A DNA stretch of 15,627 bases from an uncultured Ruminococcus sp. (GTDB lineage: Bacteria > Bacillota > Clostridia > Oscillospirales > Ruminococcaceae), in contig CACYBC010000174.1 of the NCBI GenBank assembly GCA_902772615.1, positions 1 through 15,627 of the forward strand. The letters are read 5' to 3'. This document shows positions 1 to 6,130 of the stretch, in pieces. The first letter of the stretch is position 1; every line of letters begins with the position of its first letter. The position numbers and the translations under genes were made by a program. The notes under the pieces were generated by a model. That model searched no databases and was not told where the DNA came from. It saw only the letters and a list, made by a program, of their open reading frames with translations.

Positions 1-1238
1 CCGGCGAGATAAAGGGAACCTACACAGCAGACTACGCCGCCGTCGGCCAGTTCTATGGCAGTCTTCACTCCTTCTTCCACGGTCGGGCGCATCGTGGCAT
101 GAAGACCGAGGCTGTCAATAAAAGCTGCAAGATCCTCGGGTGAAAGCGCACGGTGATAATCAGCTGCAACTGTTACGAACTCTTTTGAGGCAGAAGAGAT
201 GATCCTCATGAATTCTTCGTAATTCTTATCAGCCATTATGCCGGTAAGGAAAACGATACGGGTGCCGGAAGGAATCAGCTCGGTAAGCGCGTCGACAATA
301 GCGTGAGCGCACTGAGGATTGTGCCCGCCGTCAATGATGAACAGAGGATCTCTTGACACGACTTCCATACGAACAGGCCAGACGGTAGACTCCAGACCTT
401 CCCTGACATTCTCATCCGTAATGTTCCAGCCTTTTTTTCTTAGGACTTTGATGACTTCCAGTGCAACGCAGGTGTTTTTTCTCTGATGTTCCCCTGTGAG
501 AGGAATGTGGAGATCTTCATATCCGCAAGCATCGAAAGTCTGTCCGAATATATCCTGTGATATGAACCTTATGCTGCCGAAATCAGCCTTGTGCAGCTTT
601 GCCCCGACTTCCTCACAGCGGTCTTCTATCACCTTTTCCACTGACGGAGAGCCCCTGTAGATAACAGCATCTCCGCCTTTTTTGATAATACCTGCCTTGA
701 CTGCGGCGATCTTTTCAACCGTATCGCCAAGCTGTCCGATGTGATCAAGGCCGATGTTCGTTATGACGGCGCATTCAGGGACATCTATGACGTTCGTTCC
801 GTCCAGCATGCCTCCGACGCCGACTTCAAACAGCACGATCTCTGCTTTCTTTTCTGCGAACCAGTAAAGAGCGGTACACATGACCATCTCAAACCAGTTG
901 ACTTTTTCCTCAGTTCTGTCGATCGCGTTTTTTACAATCTCTGTGACTCTGATGAGATCATCATCGGATATCTGCTCACCGTTGATCTGCATGCGCTCAT
1001 TGTATCTGAGAATGTGAGGCGAAGTGAAAAGGGCAGTTCTGTAGCCTGCTTTGCGCAGAATGCTCGCGACCATGGCACAGGTGCTGCCTTTACCGTTTGT
1101 TCCGGTCACATGAACGAACTTCAGCTTCTTATGGGGATTGTCCAGTAGTTCCAGAAGAGCGAATACTCTGGAAAGGTCGTAGTGCTTATATGGACAGGTA
1201 TAAGTATCGATGAACTCGAATGTTTCTTTTATTGTCAC
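1..1238 (-). CDS. folC: Folylpolyglutamate synthase / dihydrofolate synthase, 3' end cut by the window edge
   Basis: This Mur-ligase-family enzyme adds glutamate to folates (and, in bifunctional forms, to dihydropteroate) using ATP, keeping tetrahydrofolate in the cytoplasm as C1 carrier. Reading the minus strand from a GTG at 1238 gives 412 codons with no stop. The P-loop GTNGKGS is at residues 46-52, SPHI at 73-76, a DGTN segment near 146-149, and the usual ligase motif as DGGHNP near 303-308, with Gly where Ala is commoner. Bacterial FolC is about 420-430 residues, so only the last few codons are missing. GTG was chosen because GAGG lies about 10 bases upstream, the protein begins at the family's usual point, and no ATG lies nearby in frame. 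It lies downstream of, and in the same direction as, the methyltransferase operon, but a terminator separates them. Its link to a tetrahydrofolate-based pathway fits, though folC is also a housekeeping gene. Confidence 0.95.
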   Translation of the reverse strand, partial: MTIKETFEFIDTYTCPYKHYDLSRVFALLELLDNPHKKLKFVHVTGTNGKGSTCAMVASILRKAGYRTALFTSPHILRYNERMQINGEQISDDDLIRVTEIVKNAIDRTEEKVNWFEMVMCTALYWFAEKKAEIVLFEVGVGGMLDGTNVIDVPECAVITNIGLDHIGQLGDTVEKIAAVKAGIIKKGGDAVIYRGSPSVEKVIEDRCEEVGAKLHKADFGSIRFISQDIFGQTFDACGYEDLHIPLTGEHQRKNTCVALEVIKVLRKKGWNITDENVREGLESTVWPVRMEVVSRDPLFIIDGGHNPQCAHAIVDALTELIPSGTRIVFLTGIMADKNYEEFMRIISSASKEFVTVAADYHRALSPEDLAAFIDSLGLHATMRPTVEEGVKTAIELADGGVVCCVGSLYLA

Positions 1239-1311
1239 TTGAGTAATCCTCGTTGTTTTCAGGACGTTTTCAGTGTGTCCCTCTAAAAAGTGTGATCAAA
1301 TAAAAATGAAT

Positions 1312-1354
1312 CCGCAGTGCCGGCACTTCCGGGATCCGGAGTTCAGCACTGCGG
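1312..1354 (-). terminator. Terminator closing the methyltransferase operon
   Basis: A 9-bp perfect outer stem (CCGCAGTGC at 1312-1320 with GCACTGCGG at 1346-1354) encloses a second small hairpin (TCCGG 1328-1332 with CCGGA 1336-1340). Read on the minus strand, the stem is followed by a T-rich run (TTTTTATTT within about 15 bases). It lies 45 bp after the stop of the URO-D-family gene and before folC. The rest of 1239-1398 shows no gene and no convincing promoter. Confidence 0.75.
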
Positions 1355-1398
1355 AGGTTCGTTAATAGATAAAGAAGACGATCATGTTCTGCCGGTCA

Positions 1399-2466
1399 TC
1401 ATACCGCTTCGGAGTATTTGATCCTGGACTGTTTATAAAGCTCCATCTCGAATTCCACACCGGGTCTGTCATAGTGGGAGAGATAGACCGGCTTATCCTT
1501 GACAGCGTACTCGGCAGCGAACTTGTCTGCCCACTCCTTCAGTGCAGCGGGATCAGCATCCGCAGGAACATCGCTTGCAGGAACAGACATCATGAGTTTA
1601 TCGCCGTACTCTGCGAAGAGAGTGTGGTAATCATTTATTGCCATTCCGTCCCAGCCGTCCCATCCTGCCTCAATGATGCAGGGAACAAGTCTGTCGATGT
1701 TTCCGCAGGAGTGAAGGTCGCAGGTATAGCCCAGTTCATGGATGTGGTCGGTTACTCTGCGCATATAAGGCACCAGCATCTCTCTGACGACTCTTTCATG
1801 GAAGAAGGGACCGTCCTGTGCGCCCCAGTCATCGTGGAAGAGGAAGCCATCGAAGTGGTGTCCGAAGTATTTGTGGCAATGGTCGACGACGTCTATCCAG
1901 AGATCAGAGATCGCGTCCATAAGATCTTTTACATCCTGCTTTGTCTTGCGGTTCATAAGAGCATATGCGGCAGGACCGAAATCCATGAAGGAGATGAGTC
2001 TCTCGAACCAGCCTGTGAGGATGCAGATGTTCTGATACCTTGTCTGAGAATCCAGCCAGTCCAGGTTGGCGGCTGCGCAGCCTTCCCAGTCCCAGCTGTC
2101 GACATCGGGGAATTTGATAACTTCTCTCCACTTGGTCACATCGGTTAGCGTCGGATTTCCGGGGCGCACGATGGAACCGTGAGCGGACGGAACATATTCC
2201 CAGTATACTCCGAACATGTCATTGCCGCCGACAGGACCGTCATACGGCTTGCCCTGAATTACGAAAGCTCTGGCGGGGTTATCCGGGATTATGTCGGGGC
2301 AGAACCATGATTTGTCCGCGGAATCGGGCATCCACAGTTCTTCCTTCTTGAACGCCAGCTTCAGATTCTCTCTTGGGGTGATGGGAGTGGCCAGCTGAAG
2401 CACCTTTCTGCCGCCTCTACCTTCAACATATGTCGCGTTGTCTATTTCTTTCTGATCAAATTTCAT
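1399..2466 (-). CDS. URO-D-family cobamide-dependent methyltransferase, candidate substrate-specific methyltransferase I
   Basis: A 355-residue protein of the uroporphyrinogen decarboxylase superfamily (TIM barrel), which includes methylcobamide methyltransferases such as MtaA/MtbA and O-demethylase components. The zinc-site motif HxCG is at 252-255 (HSCG), with HDDWG at 211-215, a motif typical of this methyltransferase branch. The last 100 residues have no cysteine, so a third zinc ligand like that of MtaA must come from elsewhere, possibly His331. Start: ATG with GAGAGG 8 bases upstream. It is the last gene of an operon with a corrinoid protein, a pterin-type methyltransferase and a reductive activator. 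In such four-part systems the missing part is methyltransferase I, so I infer that it moves a methyl group from an unknown donor (perhaps a methoxylated aromatic) onto the corrinoid protein. True heme synthesis is unlikely in this context. The substrate cannot be read from the sequence. Confidence 0.8.
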   Translation of the reverse strand: MKFDQKEIDNATYVEGRGGRKVLQLATPITPRENLKLAFKKEELWMPDSADKSWFCPDIIPDNPARAFVIQGKPYDGPVGGNDMFGVYWEYVPSAHGSIVRPGNPTLTDVTKWREVIKFPDVDSWDWEGCAAANLDWLDSQTRYQNICILTGWFERLISFMDFGPAAYALMNRKTKQDVKDLMDAISDLWIDVVDHCHKYFGHHFDGFLFHDDWGAQDGPFFHERVVREMLVPYMRRVTDHIHELGYTCDLHSCGNIDRLVPCIIEAGWDGWDGMAINDYHTLFAEYGDKLMMSVPASDVPADADPAALKEWADKFAAEYAVKDKPVYLSHYDRPGVEFEMELYKQSRIKYSEAV

Positions 2467-2518
2467 AACTCATACCTCTCTTATGGTTTTGGATCATGAA
2501 TAATATATATTCTTTGCC

Positions 2519-2538
2519 CAGCCGTGTAAAGACGGCTG
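2519..2538 (-). other. Intercistronic hairpin between activator and URO-D-family genes
   Basis: A perfect 7-bp stem (CAGCCGT 2519-2525, ACGGCTG 2532-2538) with a 6-base loop lies in the 132-bp gap between the two genes. No T-run follows on either strand, so it is not a convincing terminator. An RNA-processing or mRNA-stability role is possible but unproven. Apart from the ribosome binding site of the next gene, I see nothing else in this gap. Confidence 0.4.
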
Positions 2539-2598
2539 GAATGCGGACTGTTGGCGATCGACGAAAGAGGGATTTGGTCCTGCTGATGGATCCCGGTT

Positions 2599-4074
2599 TC
2601 ATGATTCACGAAAGTTCATGGCTCTGGCAAAGGTGCCCGAGAATTCCTTCAGACTTGCCAGCTCCAGAAACTCGATCTTCGATCTCAGTTCCTGTGTGCG
2701 CTGTATTTCGACTTTATCGCAGGCAAGTAGCTTTGCTCCGCTGCCTGCAGCGTTTCCAACAGCTGTTATCCGGCCTTTCAGTTCTTCAGGAAGAAGACCT
2801 ATCCTGCATGCGCTGTCAGGATCCATGAAACTGCCGAAAGCTCCGGCCAGCAATACACGCTTAATATCCTGCACCTGTTTTCCGAGCTGACCGGCCATCA
2901 ACTGAACACCTGCGCAGATGGCACCTTTTGCCAGCTGCACCTGACGTATGTCGTCCTGTGTAAGGTATACTCCATCCTTCAGCGGAATGAATCGCTGCCC
3001 GTCGATCTCCTCTGTGGTGCTGATGCGTCCCCGTTTGTTCAGGAGACCGGCATCCAGACTTGCCGCCACAGCATCTATAAGACCTGAGCCGCATATGCCT
3101 GTCGCCTTTCCTCCGCCGATAACGCTGCATCTAAAACCGTTGTCCGAAACCCTTACGTGATCGATAGCTCCGTCAGTTCCGCGCATGCCAAATAGGATAT
3201 TGGCTCCTTCCAGCGCGGGCCCTGCAGCGGTAGAGCATGCTATCATGCGGTCCCGGTTGCCCAGTACCATTTCCCCGTTGGTCCCTATATCGACCATCAG
3301 AGTGAGATCCTCTGCATCATAGAGCCTGGTGGAGAGCACGCAGCCCATGGTATCTGCGCCTACATATCCGGATATGTCAGGGACGATCAGCAGAAGAGCA
3401 TTCCTGCATATGGGAAGTATGTCCCTGCATGGGATGGTACTGGCCTCAGTGAGCACCGGGTCAAATGGCACTCCGGCCAGATTCTCGGGAGAGATCCCCA
3501 GAAAGAGCTGCTGCATCGCAGGGTTTCCTACTACCGAAACCAGACCGATGTCTTCCGGAGCGACAGACGCTGCCCGGCATACATCACTGATCTGCCGTGT
3601 CAGTTCCATCCGTATGACGTCACGTTCCTGATCTAGTTTTCCGTCAAGCGCCTCACGGATACGGGAGATCACGTCTGCACCGAACGCAGTCTGAGGATTC
3701 AGGGAACTGGCGGTGGCCAGTTCTCTTCCGCTGTTTCCGTCCAGCAGGAAGCACACCACCGAAGTGGTCCCGATGTCGATTGCAAGAAGGGGACCGGAAC
3801 ACAGGGGATCCATATGCATATCCGTAACGATCCCCTCATGCATTACATGCAGGTCCTTCCCTTCCGGGATCCGGACCTGCATGTCCTGTTCTACTGTTGT
3901 CTGGCAGGCAAGTGTCTCGACACCGTTGACGGTCACGATACACTTACCGCACCTTCCGTTTCCTCCGCAGGGAGCATCCAGAAAGATACCTGCCGAGCGG
4001 AGAGCTTCCATCAGATTTGCCCCGCTGCTGACACTGTGGTCAATATCTGCAGGGAGGATATGGATTAAAGGCAT
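2599..4074 (-). CDS. Reductive activator of corrinoid protein (2Fe-2S plus ASKHA/DUF4445), short form
   Basis: A 491-residue ATP-dependent activator that would reduce inactive Co(II) in the corrinoid protein back to Co(I), as RACo and the activating enzymes of O-demethylase operons do. The N-terminal plant-type [2Fe-2S] ferredoxin domain has cysteines 36, 42, 45 and 57 (CGGNGRCGKC, then a fourth Cys). A short linker follows. The ASKHA-type ATPase begins near residue 95 with DIGTT at 99-103, a second MVDIGTNGE block mid-protein and a GICGSGLID block after it. It is shorter than AcsV in this same window because the ferredoxin loop and linker are reduced, which fits the methyltransferase-operon activator type. 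It lies 12 bp after the methyltransferase II gene with only a weak GAGAG ribosome site, so coupled translation is likely. It is not RamA, which carries different iron-sulfur domains. Confidence 0.9.
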   Translation of the reverse strand: MPLIHILPADIDHSVSSGANLMEALRSAGIFLDAPCGGNGRCGKCIVTVNGVETLACQTTVEQDMQVRIPEGKDLHVMHEGIVTDMHMDPLCSGPLLAIDIGTTSVVCFLLDGNSGRELATASSLNPQTAFGADVISRIREALDGKLDQERDVIRMELTRQISDVCRAASVAPEDIGLVSVVGNPAMQQLFLGISPENLAGVPFDPVLTEASTIPCRDILPICRNALLLIVPDISGYVGADTMGCVLSTRLYDAEDLTLMVDIGTNGEMVLGNRDRMIACSTAAGPALEGANILFGMRGTDGAIDHVRVSDNGFRCSVIGGGKATGICGSGLIDAVAASLDAGLLNKRGRISTTEEIDGQRFIPLKDGVYLTQDDIRQVQLAKGAICAGVQLMAGQLGKQVQDIKRVLLAGAFGSFMDPDSACRIGLLPEELKGRITAVGNAAGSGAKLLACDKVEIQRTQELRSKIEFLELASLKEFSGTFARAMNFRES

Positions 4075-4086
4075 TTTCTCTCAGTT

Positions 4087-4896
4087 TTATTTCTTCTGTC
4101 CAAAGAGTCCCTTGCGGAAAGCTCTGTTGTATTTCCTGCCGCCTTTGTCCTTGAGCTGGAGGGCTTCACATGCATATATCGTTCCCAGCATATCTTCATT
4201 GCAGGGGTCAAGTATACCGCTGTCAAGACCTGCCTCAAGAGCATATGCGAGGCATCCGTTGTTGACGAATTTCCTGGCCGGCATCTCGAAACTTATGTTT
4301 GAGATAGCGCCGGTGACCTTGACTTCAGGAGCGAACTCGTGGATCTTATGGATGCAATAGACAAAGTCATCCATGGCGTCCGCTTTCGTTGCAAGCGCCA
4401 TGACGCACGGGTCTATGTGAAGCTGGTTGAGGGCTACACCGTGCTTTACGGCTTTGTCGATGATGCGTTTCGCGATCTCTACCTTCTTTACAGGATCTGA
4501 AGGGATTCCGTCCTTGTCGCATGTCAGTCCTATGACTTCCCACGGAGTACCGGCGATGATCGGGAAGATCGTCTCACACTTGGTGCCTTCCTCGTTGACG
4601 GAGTTTACCATGCCGGGCTTGTTGACATGTCCTTCGTTCAGGATCCTTGCCAGAAGCTGAGCGTTGGGAGAGTCTATGCAAAGCGGAACGTCAGTGACGC
4701 TCTGGATCACGTCAATGAGCCAGACCATCGTTTCATACTCGATGTCTGTCGCGGTGCTGGGAGCACAGTCAATGAAGTTCGCTCCGGCTTCTGCCTGGGC
4801 GACCGCACGCTTTTTTATCAGAGTCTCGTTTCTCTCTGCGATAGCTTTCTTAATGGAAGGGATCGCTCCGTTGATCTTTTCACCGATAATAATCAT
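4087..4896 (-). CDS. Methyltetrahydrofolate:corrinoid protein methyltransferase (MT II type, pterin-binding)
   Basis: A 269-residue pterin-binding TIM barrel paralogous to AcsE. It should transfer methyl between tetrahydrofolate and the corrinoid protein encoded just upstream. Positions that bind the pterin in this family are visible: Asp75 in CIDSPN, Asn98 in MVNS, Asp162 in HIDP and Asn200 in ISNIS. The start has AAAGGAG 11 bases upstream. Length matches AcsE (261 here) and the MT II enzymes of O-demethylase systems. Because a bona fide acsE lies on the other side of the control region, this copy is best read as the dedicated MT II of the cassette, feeding methyl groups from an external donor into the folate pool. 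A weak hairpin-plus-T-run upstream probably lowers its transcription relative to the corrinoid protein. Confidence 0.88.
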   Translation of the reverse strand: MIIIGEKINGAIPSIKKAIAERNETLIKKRAVAQAEAGANFIDCAPSTATDIEYETMVWLIDVIQSVTDVPLCIDSPNAQLLARILNEGHVNKPGMVNSVNEEGTKCETIFPIIAGTPWEVIGLTCDKDGIPSDPVKKVEIAKRIIDKAVKHGVALNQLHIDPCVMALATKADAMDDFVYCIHKIHEFAPEVKVTGAISNISFEMPARKFVNNGCLAYALEAGLDSGILDPCNEDMLGTIYACEALQLKDKGGRKYNRAFRKGLFGQKK

Positions 4897-4931
4897 TACA
4901 GTTTACACTCCTTTAAAACCAATATAGATAT

Positions 4932-4964
4932 AAAAAGACGCGCAGGATGATGACCTGACGCGCC
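4932..4964 (-). terminator. Terminator-like attenuator after the corrinoid protein gene
   Basis: On the minus strand an arm at 4964-4954 pairs with 4946-4937 (10 bp, one bulged U, one G-U) around a 7-base loop, and is followed directly by TTTTT (4936-4932). It lies between the corrinoid protein stop and the methyltransferase II start. The downstream genes have no visible promoter of their own, so it probably ends only part of the transcripts and leaves the corrinoid protein in excess. Confidence 0.65.
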
Positions 4965-4976
4965 TTGTTTACATTC

Positions 4977-5612
4977 TTAGGCCAGTTCTGCAGCCCACGC
5001 CTTGCAGACGTTGATCGTCTTCTGGGGGGAATGTGCCCACTCATCAGCGCCCATGGCAGCAGCAGCTTCTTCGCTGACCGGAGCTCCTCCTATGATCACT
5101 TTGCAGTCAAGACCGGCGGCTCTGATCGCGTCGATGGTATCCTTCATGGAGTCAAGGGCAAGAGTGAGAACGCCTGAAAGAGCGACGATCTTGATGTTCT
5201 GCTCTTTGGCGACTTCGACTACCTTCTCAGGAGCCACATCTATACCGAGATCGACAACGTCGAAACCAGCAGCTTCAAGCATGGACCTCACTATGTTCTT
5301 GCCGATGTCATGAAGGTCATCCTTAACAGTGCAGAGTATCATCTTTGTCTTGGGACCGGAACTCTCCGATCCGACAAGAGCAGGTGTCAGGATCTCAACA
5401 GCCTGAGTCATAAGCTCTCCTGCGTAAATAAGGTCTCCGACGAAATACTCGCCTTCCTCGAACAGGGAACCGACGAGCTCCATGCCCTTCTGGCATGCTT
5501 CCATGGCTTCACCAGCTTCGGAACCGCCGTCTTCCATTACCTGTTCGAGCATCTCTACGACGGCGTCTTCATCGAGGTCGCCCATGGCCTGAGCCAATTT
5601 TTCAAAATCCAT
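4977..5612 (-). CDS. Corrinoid (cobalamin-binding) protein of a methyltransferase system, MtaC/MtvC type
   Basis: A 211-residue methyl carrier with the two-domain layout of this family. A helical N-terminal cap (about 1-85; EEGEYFVGDLIYAGE at 52-66) shields the cofactor, and a Rossmann-like B12 domain follows (about 88-211). The base-off/His-on motif DxHxxG is DLHDIG at 99-104, so His101 should be the lower cobalt ligand. The later SGVLT (146-150) and GGAP (175-178) contacts are present. Start: ATG with GGGAGG 7 bases upstream. It is the first gene of its operon, as expected for the component needed in highest amount, with a promoter about 110 bases upstream. The partners in the operon indicate that it accepts methyl from methyltransferase I and hands it to the tetrahydrofolate methyltransferase. 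The donor substrate is unknown. Confidence 0.93.
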   Translation of the reverse strand: MDFEKLAQAMGDLDEDAVVEMLEQVMEDGGSEAGEAMEACQKGMELVGSLFEEGEYFVGDLIYAGELMTQAVEILTPALVGSESSGPKTKMILCTVKDDLHDIGKNIVRSMLEAAGFDVVDLGIDVAPEKVVEVAKEQNIKIVALSGVLTLALDSMKDTIDAIRAAGLDCKVIIGGAPVSEEAAAAMGADEWAHSPQKTINVCKAWAAELA

Positions 5613-5729
5613 TATCTAACCTCCCGTAATTAGACAGCTTTCTTATTTGGAAAAAGACTGTCGCCGACATACATATGATGTAGTCGTGGTACTTGCGATA
5701 GCCTCTGCCAGCATATTATCTCACTGTCC

Positions 5730-5758
5730 ATTGTAATTCAGAGAAATATGCATGTCAA
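5730..5758 (-). promoter_or_regulatory. Sigma-A type promoter of the methyltransferase operon
   Basis: Read on the minus strand: a perfect -35 TTGACA (5758-5753), a 17-base spacer and TACAAT (5735-5730) as -10. Transcription would start near 5723, giving a leader of about 110 bases before the corrinoid protein gene. The match and spacing are close to ideal. The leader itself shows no strong structure that I can defend. Confidence 0.7.
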
Positions 5759-5779
5759 ACTACATTTTTTCACTTAATA

Positions 5780-5820
5780 TTGTTTCTTTAAGTTAAAGAA
5801 TATAAAATAATATATATAAT
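5780..5820 (+). promoter_or_regulatory. AT-rich promoter zone for the plus-strand operon
   Basis: The stretch is almost pure A/T. Two candidate promoters overlap: TTGTTT (5780-5785) with TAAAAT (5803-5808) at 17 bases, and TTAAAG (5793-5798) with TATAAT (5815-5820) at 16 bases. Both -35 boxes are poor, so an activator may be needed. It lies about 20 bp from the opposing promoter, making this a true divergent control region. Confidence 0.4.
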
Positions 5821-5824
5821 GCTT

Positions 5825-5867
5825 AAACGGCGATTTATGATCTGTACCGAAACGGTGATTTATGATC
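5825..5867 (+). repeat. Pair of 18-bp direct repeats at the expected transcription start
   Basis: AAACGGCGATTTATGATC (5825-5842) recurs as AAACGGTGATTTATGATC (5850-5867): 17 of 18 identical, 25-bp period. They follow the TATAAT at once, so they would sit at or just after +1. They look like a tandem operator for a regulator, or a repeated element at the 5' end of the leader RNA. Confidence 0.6.
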
Positions 5868-6049
5868 GTTGTTCCTTGCCGTTTGAAGCATTGCGGGGTT
5901 ATGCGAGAATCGCACAGCCTGAAAGCTGCTCCCGGATATCTGCTTCCAGAGATGAAGCAGGAGCGGGAAGGCGCGGGAGCGTCATGCATGAAGCTGAGAC
6001 TCCCTCTTTGTGGATGATACTGTAAACGGAAAACAAGGAGGAAGGCAGG
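5868..6049 (+). promoter_or_regulatory. Structured 5' leader with a Shine-Dalgarno-sequestering hairpin; class unknown
   Basis: About 180 bases without a long ORF but rich in pairing. TGCGA/TCGCA (5902-5906, 5910-5914); CAGC/GCTG (5915-5918, 5925-5928); GCTCCCG/CGGGAGC (5928-5934, 5974-5980) enclosing the perfect 7-bp CTGCTTC/GAAGCAG (5940-5946, 5954-5960). GGGAG (5975-5979) could instead pair with CTCCC (6000-6004). CCTCTTTG (6003-6010) can pair with CAAGGAGG (6034-6041), hiding the ribosome site of the leader ORF. Exclusive pairings plus SD sequestration suggest a metabolite- or protein-responsive leader. I could not match it to a riboswitch class; see the rejected cobalamin idea. Confidence 0.5.
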
Positions 6050-6126
6050 ATGATTGCCGGCACTCAGAAGATGCCGCAATACATCTCACCGCCGGAATGG
6101 CGGGTGGGTATCCTTGCCGTTTTTTT
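6044..6126 (+). terminator. Attenuator-like terminator inside the leader ORF
   Basis: GGCAGGAT (6044-6051) pairs with ATCCTTGCC (6110-6118, one bulge) and is followed by G plus seven T (6120-6126). Inside it two more hairpins form: ATTGCCGGCA/TGCCGCAAT (6053-6062, 6072-6080) and CACCGCC/GGCGGGTG (6087-6093, 6099-6106). The closed form would end transcription just before the methyltransferase start. A ribosome on the leader ORF would break it open, the usual logic of translation-coupled attenuation. Confidence 0.5.
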
Positions 6127-6130
6127 ATGA
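6050..6130 (+). CDS. 26-residue leader peptide / small ORF, translationally coupled to the next gene
   Basis: An ATG at 6050 is preceded at 8 bases by AAGGAGG (6036-6042), as good a ribosome site as any in the window. The 26-codon ORF begins MIAGTQKMPQ, contains SPPEW (residues 13-17, with a Pro-Pro pair of the kind that can slow ribosomes) and ends GILAVFL. Its TGA stop overlaps the ATG of the methyltransferase (ATGA at 6127-6130), and that ATG has no ribosome site of its own. Terminator-like hairpins lie within its coding sequence. I do not recognise the peptide. It may be a regulatory leader peptide whose translation controls attenuation and coupled initiation, or a small protein in its own right. 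The last codons also form a T TTT TTA heptamer, where a -1 slip would fuse it to the downstream frame. Confidence 0.6.
   Translation: MIAGTQKMPQYISPPEWRVGILAVFL

Noticed and set aside
741..1148. 135-codon plus-strand ORF at the left end
   Set aside because: Lies opposite folC, whose complete motifs show the minus strand to be coding.
1384..2148. 254-codon plus-strand ORF opposite the URO-D-family gene
   Set aside because: Shadow of the minus-strand gene, with no ribosome site and no recognisable domain.
2519..2538. Terminator between the activator and URO-D-family genes
   Set aside because: Good stem but no T-run on either strand; kept only as an intercistronic hairpin.
5825..5867. Start of a CRISPR array
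   Set aside because: Only two copies with a 7-base gap; no spacers and no cas genes.
5911..6004. Cobalamin riboswitch (CTCCCG, GGGAAGG and a GAAGCTGAGACTCCC stretch resembling parts of the consensus; also AAGGCAGGATGATTGCC at 6042-6058 resembling the B12 box)
   Set aside because: The pieces are in roughly the expected order, but the closing helix, the GGTG...CC core and a proper B12 box (AGYCAGGAgACCtGCC) are not all present. The B12-box-like stretch is explained by the terminator arm and leader ORF start. A covariance-model scan would settle it.
6010..6126. Extended methyltransferase start at the GTG at 6010 (39 extra residues)
   Set aside because: No ribosome site precedes it; the extra residues do not resemble the family N-terminus; the same bases hold a well-initiated ORF in another frame.
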